Origin: an uncultured Eubacteriales bacterium
Lineage (GTDB): Bacteria; Bacillota_A; Clostridia; Christensenellales; Aristaeellaceae
Reading direction: 5' to 3'
DNA: 11,741 nt
Assembly: GCA_900321945.1 (NCBI GenBank)
Contig: ONXY01000566.1
Span: 1-11,741 of the forward strand
A program made the translations under genes and the position numbers. The notes under the pieces were generated by a model. That model saw nothing but the letters and a program-made list of their open reading frames with translations, was not told the origin of the DNA and did no database searches. Shown here in pieces: positions 1-7,005 of the stretch; the stretch's first letter is position 1, and the number at the start of each line of letters is the position of its first letter.

Positions 1-1
1 C

Positions 2-472
2 CTGGACGAGGTGCCCCGGACAAAAACGCTGGGCCGGACCATGCGGATGGAATCGATCCAGTTCCTGAATACACAGTCCCTGGAATATGACCAGGATGAA
101 GAAATGGCTTTTGACCTGACCTGGACCGCGCACCTGTCGGAACCCCGGCTGCGGATCCGGCTGGTTCTGCAGAGCAGCATCGGCTCCCCCATCGCGATGA
201 CGGAAACGGAAGCCTTTGAGGTAAGGGCCGGAGACCGGCTGACAAGAAGAGTCACCTTCAAAATGAAGGGCGTCGCGCCCGGGGAATATGTGATGGAACT
301 GGCGCTGATCGCCGTCACGCCGAAGGGAAAAACCGTCACTTATGATACCATCCAGGACGTGAGCCGCTTTGTGATCCGGGACGACCCCGCGGTGAACGAC
401 GGTTTCGTCTGGATGGAACGGAAATGGGGCAATATGCGCCTGCCCGCGCTGGGAATAGGTGAAATCAGATAA
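2..472 (+). CDS. Wzt-like polysaccharide ABC exporter ATPase, C-terminal cargo-binding domain (5' partial)
   Basis: The reading frame is already open at the left edge, so only the last 156 residues are present. The GTG and ATG codons near the left edge (11, 41) are probably internal. The visible part is a beta-sandwich: alternating hydrophobic strands, an 'AFDLTW' strand, a 'GVAPGEYVMEL' turn and strand, and a late 'DGFVWMERKW' segment. This arrangement resembles the C-terminal domain of Wzt-type ATPases, which recognises the end-modified glycan before ABC export across the membrane. The Walker A, Walker B and signature motifs must lie upstream, so the ATPase assignment rests on the C-terminal domain and the context. 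The next gene starts 15 bases after the stop and belongs to a glycan or peptide tailoring set, which fits. The alternative is a free-standing beta-sandwich protein, but a fused Wzt is more likely. Confidence 0.68.
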   Translation: MDEVPRTKTLGRTMRMESIQFLNTQSLEYDQDEEMAFDLTWTAHLSEPRLRIRLVLQSSIGSPIAMTETEAFEVRAGDRLTRRVTFKMKGVAPGEYVMELALIAVTPKGKTVTYDTIQDVSRFVIRDDPAVNDGFVWMERKWGNMRLPALGIGEIR

Positions 473-487
473 ACCGGGGGAACTTCC

Positions 488-1669
488 ATGTACGACCATT
501 CGTATGTCATCGTAATCGGGAAAAACTACAGTACGTCGCTGGGCGTGATCAGGGCCTTGGGAGAAGCAGGATATAAATGCATCGCGATCCAGGCCAGCCG
601 GAAAAAGCAGAAAATCAAAACGCCGGAACTGTTCAGCAGATATGTTGAAAAATACTATTTGGCCTTCGGGGACTGCGAGAAGGAAGTGCTCCGGATCCTG
701 GACGCCCTTTCGGACGGCGGCAGGAAACTGATCATCCCCATCGACGACTACAGCGCGTATATCCTGGACAAGCATTACGATTCCCTGGCCGGGCGCTTCT
801 TTCTCCCGTCCGTGAACCGGACCGGCGGAGCGCTGAACGAACTGATGAAAAAAGACCGGCAAAAGGAAATGGCTGCCGGAAACGGCGTTCTGTGCGCGAA
901 ATCCGTCGTCCTGAACAGGAATGAGCAGAAGCAGTTCGAGCTCACGCCCGATCTGCCTTTCCCCTGTTTTGTGAAACCCAACATCAGCGCGGTAACCAAC
1001 AAGAACAGCATTCAGCGATGCGACAGCCCGGAAGAGCTGAAAAGCGTCCTGAACTCCGTTTCCGCCGGCGTCTCCGGCGTGCTCGCGGAGGAATTCCTGG
1101 AGATCACGAACGAGTACGTCATCTGCGGCCTGTCCCTGGACGGGTATAAAGTCATCATTCCCGGGATGATCCAAAAAACAAAGGTCGGCGAGGGAAGCCT
1201 GAAGGGGATCACCGCAAAAGGCATACCGGTTCACGGAGAGCGGTACAGCGAGCTGATCCGCCGGCTGGAAAACATGATCCGGAGCATCCGCCTGACAGGA
1301 TTGTTTGACATCGAGATCATCGAATCCAACGGGCAGTTCTTCTTCAATGAGCTGAACCTGCGGAACGGCGCGGCGGGTTACGCCGTCACCGCTAACGGGG
1401 TCAACCTGCCCGCCCTCTACGCGGATTATATGCTCCGGGGAAAGGAAATCCCGGACAGCTGCGACATGCGGTCGGAAAAGGATTTTGTCAGCGAAAAAGT
1501 TGAAATGGACAGCTTCGCGGGCAGGCATATTTCCTTCCGGGAAATGCGGAAGGATATCCGGTCCGCACAGGTCCGCTTTATAAAGGATCCGCATGATATA
1601 AAACCGTACCTGCACTTCCTGAAGTTTTCTTTCTTCAAAGTGCTGATGAAACGCGGAACGACAGACTGA
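488..1669 (+). CDS. ATP-grasp ligase 1 (COG3919-like carboxylate-amine ligase)
   Basis: A 393-residue cytosolic ATP-grasp enzyme. This fold activates a carboxylate as an acyl phosphate with ATP and joins it to an amine or other nucleophile. The N-terminal preATP-grasp fold starts with a beta strand and 'SLGVIRALGEAGYKC', and contains 'IIPIDDYSA'. The central nucleotide-binding strand is PCFVKP (residues 159-164, K163). The metal-binding acids are in FDIEI (D274, E276) and in FNELNLRNG (E288, N290, R292), so the active site looks intact. It has no signal peptide or membrane segment. The ATG is preceded by GGGGG seven bases upstream and lies 15 bases after the Wzt-like gene. The overall layout resembles D-aspartate ligases and other COG3919 members that work on cell-wall or surface polymers. 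The substrate is unknown. It is clearly paralogous to the next two genes. Confidence 0.82.
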   Translation: MYDHSYVIVIGKNYSTSLGVIRALGEAGYKCIAIQASRKKQKIKTPELFSRYVEKYYLAFGDCEKEVLRILDALSDGGRKLIIPIDDYSAYILDKHYDSLAGRFFLPSVNRTGGALNELMKKDRQKEMAAGNGVLCAKSVVLNRNEQKQFELTPDLPFPCFVKPNISAVTNKNSIQRCDSPEELKSVLNSVSAGVSGVLAEEFLEITNEYVICGLSLDGYKVIIPGMIQKTKVGEGSLKGITAKGIPVHGERYSELIRRLENMIRSIRLTGLFDIEIIESNGQFFFNELNLRNGAAGYAVTANGVNLPALYADYMLRGKEIPDSCDMRSEKDFVSEKVEMDSFAGRHISFREMRKDIRSAQVRFIKDPHDIKPYLHFLKFSFFKVLMKRGTTD

Positions 1670-1681
1670 AGGGGTACTGCC

Positions 1682-2866
1682 ATGAATGAAGTGATTGTGA
1701 TCGCCGGAAATGAATACCTGGCTGTCAGCCTGATCAGGTCGCTGGGCCTGGCGAACTACCGCTCCCGGCTGATCGCGCTGACCAAACGGACGTATATGGT
1801 TGCCGGAAAAAGCAAATATGTAACCGCCAAAGTCCGCTGCAGGGAAAACGCCGACGAAGTCCTGAAAGCGTTGGATAATTTCAGGTTGCCGGATCGGAAA
1901 ATCATGATCATGCCGGCAAACGACCGGGTCTGCAGGATGCTGGACCAGAATCTGGATCAGCTGACACCGTATTTTTATCTTCCGAACATGGATAACGCCT
2001 GCGGAAATATCGCCCGGTTCATGGACAAAAAAGCGCAGAAGCAAAAGGCGATAAGCTGCGGGCTGAACGTGGCAAACGGAAAAAACTTCCTGACAGATAA
2101 AGAATACGATCAGACGACCGTCAGCGAAGTCTCCTATCCATGTTTTGTAAAACCCCTGGCCAGCGCTTCCGTCAAAATGTGCAAAAGGATGTTCCGGAAA
2201 TGTGAAAACCCGGACGAACTGATCAAGGCGCTGGACGTCGCCCGCAATCACCCCTGCAAGGAAGTGCTGATCGAGGATTATCTGGAAATAGATCAGGAAC
2301 TCTGCGCCTACGGCGTCGCGGCGGGAGGGCAGGCCTGCATCCCGGCGTGCGTGATTACGGAGCGAGGGGGAAAACTGGGACACGAAGGCGTCGCCTCGGA
2401 AGGAAAAGCGGTTTCGGCGGAACTGCTGGGGCCCGTCAAGGATCGGCTGATTCAGCTGGTCACGGAGATCGGGCTGACCGGATTGTTCTGCATCGACCTG
2501 ATCGTCAGCCACGGCGTTATCTACTTTTCGGAGATCAATCTGCGGGCCGGCGGCTCCGGTTACGGCGTCACCGCCGCCGGCGTCAATATGCCGGCCATGC
2601 TGGCTGACGCGGTATACAGCGGCACAGCCATCCGGCCGTGCGAAATCGAAAAGGAAATTCGGTTTATCAATGAAAGAGTGGAAGTCGACCTTTTCCTGGA
2701 CGGTTTCCTCGGACTGCGCGAACTGCTGAAAGCGCTTGCGAGCGACAGGCTGCACTTTATAAAAGATTCAGGCGACCCGGCCCCGTGGAGGACTTTTAAA
2801 CTCATCGCTGTTTTGTCATGGTTCAAGCACAAGGGCCGGGCAGTCAGGAAAAAGATCCGCGGATAA
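1682..2866 (+). CDS. ATP-grasp ligase 2 (COG3919-like carboxylate-amine ligase)
   Basis: A 394-residue paralogue of the preceding ligase with the same domain order. The N-terminal strand 'EVIVIAGNEYLAVSLIRSLG' is followed by 'IMPANDRVCRMLD', where the other two copies have IPIDD. PCFVKP lies at 153-158. The metal site is FCIDL (D272) plus FSEINLRAGGSGYG (E284, N286, R288). Where ligase 1 has FDIEI, this copy has FCIDL, so the first acid has moved to a different position in the strand. A C-terminal FIKD segment (about 359-362), also present in ligase 1, marks a shared extension after the ATP-grasp core. AAGGGG precedes the ATG by seven bases, and the gap after ligase 1 is 12 bases, so the two are almost certainly co-translated. 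It probably adds a different residue from ligase 1, but the substrate cannot be read. Confidence 0.82.
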   Translation: MNEVIVIAGNEYLAVSLIRSLGLANYRSRLIALTKRTYMVAGKSKYVTAKVRCRENADEVLKALDNFRLPDRKIMIMPANDRVCRMLDQNLDQLTPYFYLPNMDNACGNIARFMDKKAQKQKAISCGLNVANGKNFLTDKEYDQTTVSEVSYPCFVKPLASASVKMCKRMFRKCENPDELIKALDVARNHPCKEVLIEDYLEIDQELCAYGVAAGGQACIPACVITERGGKLGHEGVASEGKAVSAELLGPVKDRLIQLVTEIGLTGLFCIDLIVSHGVIYFSEINLRAGGSGYGVTAAGVNMPAMLADAVYSGTAIRPCEIEKEIRFINERVEVDLFLDGFLGLRELLKALASDRLHFIKDSGDPAPWRTFKLIAVLSWFKHKGRAVRKKIRG

Positions 2867-2882
2867 TCCGGATCATTCCGGA
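2867..2882 (+). other. Short hairpin between ATP-grasp ligases 2 and 3
   Basis: Two copies of the self-complementary hexamer TCCGGA, separated by TCAT, directly follow the stop codon of ligase 2. In RNA they would form a 6-bp stem with a 4-base loop. The next bases are AAAAGC and not a T run, so this is not a normal intrinsic terminator. It sits in the only gap of more than 25 bases in the operon (56 bases). It could be an mRNA-processing or stability element, or chance. A weak site (AGGG, very close to the ATG at 2923) follows it. Confidence 0.3.
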
Positions 2883-2922
2883 AAAGCATTCTCAATACTA
2901 TTGCTGAAAGTGATCAGGGATT

Positions 2923-4149
2923 ATGAAAAACAATCAGGAGTGTTCGGTCATCGTTTTCGGCCGGCTGTGCACCACCATACTCGATATCACCCGTTCGTTG
3001 GGAAAAGCTGGATACAGGGTTTATCCCGCCATTCAGACTCCTTACGACATTTATCCCAGGATTCTCAAAAGCAGCAGGTATACCACGCAGGTATGCAGGC
3101 TTTCCCGGAAAAGTCAGGAGCAGGCGCTCGACGATCTCCTCCGGTTTTCCGAATCGATACCCAAGCCGGTCGTGCTGATCCCGATCGACGACGTATCGGT
3201 GGAATTTATTGACCGGTATTTTGACGTATTAAAACCCTTATTCATCCTGCCGATTCATCCCGAAGCAAAGCAGGGGTTCCTGTCCGGACTGATGGATAAG
3301 CACTATCAGAGAGACCTGGCCCGGAGCGTCGGCCTGACGGTTCAGGATAACGAATGGAAGATTGATCTGCGCCCGGACATCGTGATCCCTGAGGTTACAT
3401 ATCCCTGTTTCTGTAAACCCGCGCTCAGCGCCGAAGGAGGCAAAGTCAATCAGAAAAAATGCGACAGCGAGTCCGAGCTGCTGAAGCATCTTGAGCATCT
3501 CAGGAATGACGGGAATATCCAAAGCGCCGTTGTCCAGAAATTCCTGAATATTTCAGAAGAATACATCGTCCTGGGCGTATGCACGGCCGATGAGGCAAAG
3601 ATCGTCGGCGTCGTCCGGAAAATCGTCCGCACCAGAAACACCCCGGGGCTCGGAGTGATCGGCGTTCTTGAACCGATCGGGTCTGTCAGTTCCATGCGCC
3701 CCATTGAAGAAAACATCCTCCGGTTCCTGAAGGAAACAAAGCACGTCGGCCTGTTTGACCTTGAATTTTTCGAGGCGGACAATACTTTGTATTTCAACGA
3801 GTTAAACCTGCGAAGCAGCGGCCTGGGATACAGCATGAACAAGGCCGGGGTAAACGCCCCGCTGTATCTTGTGAATTCCCTCCTCGGAAACGAACCGGAC
3901 GATCACTTCATGGACAACGCCGAATACGGGAGAACTTTCCTGAAAGAAAAGAACGCCTTTGAGGATTACCGCCGTTACTGCATCAGCTTCCCGACACTCC
4001 TGAAGTACTTTTTTATCACAAAGGATAAGCTTGCAGCTGAAAAAAGCGATCCTGTACCCACCCGGATTTTCTACAGATACCAGTGGCGGCAGGTGCTGAA
4101 GACGATGGCAAGAAAACCCCGGAGGCTGTTCAGGAAGCGAGGCAGATAA
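2923..4149 (+). CDS. ATP-grasp ligase 3 (COG3919-like carboxylate-amine ligase)
   Basis: A 408-residue third paralogue. The N-terminal strand is 'CSVIVFGRLCTTILDITRSLG', followed by 'IPIDDVSVEFID'. The nucleotide-binding strand is PCFCKP (161-166), followed by a glycine-containing loop 'SAEGGKVN' that the first two copies lack. The metal site is FDLEF (D279, E281) and FNELNLRSSGLGYS (E293, N295, R297). Its C-terminus is longer and more basic than in ligases 1 and 2, ending in Arg/Lys-rich residues, and the FIKD segment is diverged. The ATG is chosen because the preATP-grasp strand begins just after it, although its ribosome site is weak. The stop overlaps the next ATG as TAATG, implying translational coupling to the acyltransferase. 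Activity is likely; substrate and order of action relative to the other two are unknown. Confidence 0.8.
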   Translation: MKNNQECSVIVFGRLCTTILDITRSLGKAGYRVYPAIQTPYDIYPRILKSSRYTTQVCRLSRKSQEQALDDLLRFSESIPKPVVLIPIDDVSVEFIDRYFDVLKPLFILPIHPEAKQGFLSGLMDKHYQRDLARSVGLTVQDNEWKIDLRPDIVIPEVTYPCFCKPALSAEGGKVNQKKCDSESELLKHLEHLRNDGNIQSAVVQKFLNISEEYIVLGVCTADEAKIVGVVRKIVRTRNTPGLGVIGVLEPIGSVSSMRPIEENILRFLKETKHVGLFDLEFFEADNTLYFNELNLRSSGLGYSMNKAGVNAPLYLVNSLLGNEPDDHFMDNAEYGRTFLKEKNAFEDYRRYCISFPTLLKYFFITKDKLAAEKSDPVPTRIFYRYQWRQVLKTMARKPRRLFRKRGR

Positions 4150-4727
4150 TGCAGTCCAGATATGAATTGTGTGAGAAACCGGATTCCGTTTCCTATGCGT
4201 CTGTTGCCGAAGTTGTAAACGCCGCTTTTGCCTCCGTCAATAAAATCGGAATCAATTTCGGCGTCAACCACCTGACAGGGGACGAACTGGAGCAGGTCCT
4301 CCGGGAGAACAACGGGAAGTGCTTTGTCGCCCGGGATGGCGGCCGTCCCGTAGGAACGCTGTCCGTGGTGCACAGGAAATATAATATGTGGTTTTATAAA
4401 GGAGACGCCATGCGCCTGCGGTTCATGGCGGTACTGCCGGAATACTCCGGGCAGCATATCGCTTCCGGGCTGGTGTCCCTTTCCATCAGCTACTGCCGGG
4501 ACAACGCGGCCCAGATTATTACCGTATCAACCCCGTCCAACAACAAGGCGGCTATCCACCTGTATACAAAACACTCCTTTTCGAAAATCAGGTACTGGTG
4601 GAACCAGGATCACCACGTGACAGACTTTGCTTTCTGGATGAACGCGGAAAAGCCTTCCCGCCTTTCCTGCGCGGTTCATCTTCTGAAGGACGCCTGCAGG
4701 ACGCGGTCCAAAGGCAGGCGGGCATAA
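4149..4727 (+). CDS. GNAT-family N-acyltransferase
   Basis: A 192-residue GNAT enzyme, which transfers an acyl group (usually acetyl from acetyl-CoA) to an amine. The start is the ATG in the TAATG overlap with ligase 3; GAGG lies six bases before it. A GTG 66 bases upstream stays in frame but would lie deep inside ligase 3. Beta strands 'KCFVARDGGRPVGTLSVV' (57-74) and 'RLRFMAVLPEYSG' lead to the acyl-CoA loop QHIASG (102-107), where the first glycine of the usual Q/R-x-x-G-x-G/A is alanine. 'NNKAAIHLYTKHSF' (131-144) is the classic motif B region ending in the Y-x-x-x-G/S-F type strand. The tail is basic and no membrane segment is seen. Its place after three amino-acid-type ligases suggests that it caps or modifies an amino group on their product; this is inference. 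Confidence 0.75.
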   Translation: MQSRYELCEKPDSVSYASVAEVVNAAFASVNKIGINFGVNHLTGDELEQVLRENNGKCFVARDGGRPVGTLSVVHRKYNMWFYKGDAMRLRFMAVLPEYSGQHIASGLVSLSISYCRDNAAQIITVSTPSNNKAAIHLYTKHSFSKIRYWWNQDHHVTDFAFWMNAEKPSRLSCAVHLLKDACRTRSKGRRA

Positions 4728-4751
4728 TCAGCAAGCGAAAGGAAACGACAA

Positions 4752-5912
4752 ATGAAGCCCATATCCATTCTGATCGCCGGGGATATCTTCCCGATGAAAT
4801 ATCCGGAGCTGTTTTCAGAAGGCCGGACGGACAGGCTGTTTTCAAAGGAAATCACCGATCTGTTTCAGCAGGCCGATTTCTCCGTCTGCAATCTTGAAGG
4901 GACTTTGACAAACGCCTCCGCCAGGAGGCCCAAATGCGGCCCCTGCCTGAAGGCCGATCCGGCAACGATCCGCGCCGTTAAGAACCTGGGGATCGATCTC
5001 GTTTCCCTGGCGAACAACCATATTACGGATTACGGAGCCCAGGGCCTGGAGGACACCATCGCCTGCCTGGAGAAAGAGGAAATCGCGCACTTCGGCGCGG
5101 GCAAAAACGCAAGCCAGATCAATCCCTGCGTAAAGCGGCGGTTCGGAGACAGGACCGTCTGCTTCTACAGCGTGGCTGAAACGGTGTTCAACATCCCGGA
5201 TGAAAACCGGGAAGGCGCCAATCTGTACGACGAATACCGGGTCTGCAGCGAACTGAAGCAGATCAAAGCCGAATGCGACCTGCTGATCGTTCTGTACCAC
5301 GGCGGGGTTGAATACTTCCAGTTCCCGACTCCGTGGCTGCGGACGCGGTTCCACCGGATGGCGGACTGCGGGGCAGATATCGTCGTGGCCCAGCATACGC
5401 ACTGCATCGGAACCAGGGAAATGTATAACGGATCCTATCTGCTGTACGGGCAGGGAAATTTCCATTTTGACCAGCGCTCCCATCCGGAGATCACCAGGGC
5501 TGGCCTGCTGCTTGAACTGGTCCTGCAGGATGATTCCTTTGAGATGAAGCATCATCTGATCCACCGCGAAGAAGAAAAGGCCGTCTATGACGATCCGCAG
5601 GATCTGTCAGCGTTCGAAGAGCGAAACCGGCGGCTGGAGAACGGGGAAACGTTTGACCCGGAATTCTCCGCCTATTGCGGGGAATGGACCGGGAAATGGC
5701 TTATAGAATTCCGCGGAAACAGATATGTCGAGAAAGTTCTGAACAAAGTCCTGCCCGACGGCCGGTATCTCCGCTTTCTCCGAAGAAAATATGACAATCA
5801 TACGGTTCTGCGGATGCTGGAACATGTGAGGGGCGAGGAAGACGCCGAAGTGATGCAGCGGGGGCTGCAGGATTTCTATCTGATGAAAAAACAAACCGGA
5901 AAAAGACCCTGA
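4752..5912 (+). CDS. CapA/PgsA-family protein (poly-gamma-glutamate capsule type, metallophosphatase fold)
   Basis: A 386-residue member of the CapA (PGA_cap) family. Its motifs are those of a calcineurin-like phosphatase fold: GD at 10-11, NLEG (47-50), LANNH (86-90) with D93 in ITDYG, HGG (183-185) with a following E-Y, 'GADIVVAQHTH' ending in H215 and H217, and GQGNFHFD (233-240). These residues would form a two-metal site. Family members support synthesis or release of poly-gamma-glutamate capsules, but many are found in other surface polymer loci. The known PgsA/CapA proteins are membrane-anchored; this one begins directly with a beta strand and shows no signal peptide or transmembrane helix, so it appears cytosolic. 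AAAGGAAA precedes the ATG by seven bases, and the gap after the acyltransferase is 24 bases. The exact reaction is uncertain. Confidence 0.8.
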   Translation: MKPISILIAGDIFPMKYPELFSEGRTDRLFSKEITDLFQQADFSVCNLEGTLTNASARRPKCGPCLKADPATIRAVKNLGIDLVSLANNHITDYGAQGLEDTIACLEKEEIAHFGAGKNASQINPCVKRRFGDRTVCFYSVAETVFNIPDENREGANLYDEYRVCSELKQIKAECDLLIVLYHGGVEYFQFPTPWLRTRFHRMADCGADIVVAQHTHCIGTREMYNGSYLLYGQGNFHFDQRSHPEITRAGLLLELVLQDDSFEMKHHLIHREEEKAVYDDPQDLSAFEERNRRLENGETFDPEFSAYCGEWTGKWLIEFRGNRYVEKVLNKVLPDGRYLRFLRRKYDNHTVLRMLEHVRGEEDAEVMQRGLQDFYLMKKQTGKRP

Positions 5913-5928
5913 AAGGAGCAAATAAAAT

Positions 5929-6756
5929 ATGAAAAAAGCATGTATTCTGTGGATCGCCCTGACCCTGGTTTTCGCCGGATTCAGCGTTTCCCTTGCTGAA
6001 GGAAGCAACGGGAACAGACAGACCCAAACGCCGCCGCCGGAAACAAGAAGGCAGCAGCGGCACCAGATCGATGCGGAGGAACTCCTCCCGAATCAGGCCA
6101 AAACGATCCTGATCCCTACCGGGGAATCCGTCTGGCTTCGGTTTGTTCCGACGCAGACCGACGGCTACCGTTTCTATTCTTCCTGTGAGGAAGAGGATAT
6201 GGATCCGGTCGCCTATCTGTACGATGCAAATATGGAACTGATCGCGGCCAGCGACGACGAAAGCGACGAAAACGTCAATTTCAGTTTGTCCTGCATGCTG
6301 GAGAGCGGGAAGACGTATTACTTCTGCTGTGAAAGCACCGCGGAAGAAGACGGCGAATGCCCGGTTATGCTCACCAGCGGAACAGGGCTGATCGACGCGG
6401 AAGCAGAGGATCTCCCTGAAAGCCCTGACCGCTACCTGACGCTGAATGTGAAAGCATACGCTACCGCGGGCACGGCGCTGAATTATCAGTGGTATCAGGA
6501 GCTTCCGGAAGACACGGAAGGAGCTGAGATGATTGATGACGCATGCTATCAGCTGCTTGAAGGGGAGAACCGGGAATTCCTGATCCTCGTCCGGCCGGCC
6601 GAAGACGTCGGATACTGCTGCAAGGTATCAGACAACCAGGGGCATGAGAAAAACGTTTTCTTCTTCCTCGAAGGCGGCGATGAAGAGGACGGGGACGAAA
6701 GCTTTGCGGAGGAAGACGAAGACGCTGAAGATGAAGACCCTGAAGAGGACGCCTGA
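5929..6756 (+). CDS. Secreted PPC-like/Ig-like protein with acidic tail
   Basis: A 275-residue protein I do not recognise as a named gene. A signal peptide covers residues 1 to about 23 (MKK, hydrophobic core, SLA then EG). No lipobox cysteine is seen. A Pro/Gln/Arg-rich linker (30-47) leads to a PPC-like beta sandwich (about 48-150): a strand with 'VWLRFVPTQTDGYRFYS', then 'DPVAYLYDANMELIAASDD', then 'ESGKTYYFCCES'. An Ig-like domain follows (about 167-248), with NYQWYQ at 185-190 and 'VGYCCKVSDNQG' near 228-238. The end is an almost purely Asp/Glu tail (251-275). Six or more cysteines could form disulfides. AAAGGAG precedes the ATG by ten bases, 16 bases after the CapA gene, so it is probably co-transcribed. 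It may bind surface polymer, cations or partners. Function is unknown. Confidence 0.75.
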   Translation: MKKACILWIALTLVFAGFSVSLAEGSNGNRQTQTPPPETRRQQRHQIDAEELLPNQAKTILIPTGESVWLRFVPTQTDGYRFYSSCEEEDMDPVAYLYDANMELIAASDDESDENVNFSLSCMLESGKTYYFCCESTAEEDGECPVMLTSGTGLIDAEAEDLPESPDRYLTLNVKAYATAGTALNYQWYQELPEDTEGAEMIDDACYQLLEGENREFLILVRPAEDVGYCCKVSDNQGHEKNVFFFLEGGDEEDGDESFAEEDEDAEDEDPEEDA

Positions 6757-6900
6757 ACTGAATAAGAAAGCGGAAAAAGATGATCCTCCGGTACTGCTCC
6801 GGTTACACGATGGATACAGGATTATGCGCGGCAGATGACAGAATTTTTTTCCGGACGCACATACCGATATTCCAAAGAAACAATATATTTGCTTTTATGT

Positions 6901-6928
6901 TTGCTTTTTCCGCCTGTCGGCATACAAT
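6901..6928 (+). promoter_or_regulatory. Candidate sigma-A promoter (upstream, weaker)
   Basis: TTGCTT (6901-6906) and TACAAT (6923-6928) are separated by 16 bases. The -10 matches the consensus at five of six bases and the -35 only at TTG. The -10 overlaps the left arm of the inverted repeat at 6924-6945, which would be a natural operator position. It would read toward the FN3-repeat gene. Confidence 0.35.
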
Positions 6929-6945
6929 ATATGGTATATCATTGT
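6924..6945. promoter_or_regulatory. AT-rich inverted repeat, possible operator
   Basis: ACAATATAT (6924-6932) is mirrored by ATATcATTGT (6936-6945) around a GGT centre, with one extra C as a bulge. It overlaps the -10 of the upstream promoter candidate and lies about 50 bases before the better promoter's -10. A DNA-binding dimer could use it. AT-rich palindromes also arise by chance, so confidence is low. Confidence 0.3.
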
Positions 6946-6970
6946 CCGGCAGCCCGGAACCCTTTGTTTT
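6945..6970 (+). terminator. Weak terminator-like hairpin
   Basis: TCCGG (6945-6949), loop CAGC and CCGGA (6954-6958) form a 5-bp GC-rich stem. It is followed by AACCCTTTGTTTT, a loose T-rich stretch ending at 6970. It is short and its T run is interrupted, so efficiency would be poor. It lies 190 bases after the last operon gene and just before the main promoter candidate, a sensible place for separating the two transcripts. Confidence 0.25.
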
Positions 6971-6971
6971 C

Positions 6972-7005
6972 TTGCATTGATAAGCAAAATCATATATAAT
7001 AATAT
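6972..7005 (+). promoter_or_regulatory. Candidate sigma-A promoter of the FN3-repeat gene
   Basis: A perfect TATAAT (6995-7000) lies 17 bases after TTGCAT (6972-6977). Overlapping it in another register, TTGATA (6977-6982, five of six bases) is 17 bases before TAATAT (7000-7005). Either pair predicts transcription starting near 7007-7013 and a leader of about 60 bases. The leader then has AGGAAAGGAG (7055-7064) six bases before the ATG at 7071. This is the best promoter match in the window. Confidence 0.6.

Noticed and set aside
2901..3212. 103-codon plus-strand frame overlapping the start of ligase 3
   Set aside because: It overlaps the well-supported ATP-grasp N-terminal domain in another frame and shows no domain of its own.
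4083..4148. Earlier in-frame GTG start for the acyltransferase
   Set aside because: It would overlap ligase 3 by 67 bases and adds a basic, non-GNAT stretch; the TAATG start with GAGG six bases upstream is better.
4842..5564. 240-codon minus-strand frame opposite the CapA gene
   Set aside because: The plus strand carries all conserved CapA metal-site motifs; the minus translation shows no family features.
6844..6850. T7 run as a terminator tail after the secreted protein gene
   Set aside because: No stable GC-rich stem could be found just upstream of it.
6780..6980. Possible 66-codon gene in the intergenic gap
   Set aside because: No ribosome site, no domain, and it runs through the promoter and palindrome region with its composition shift.
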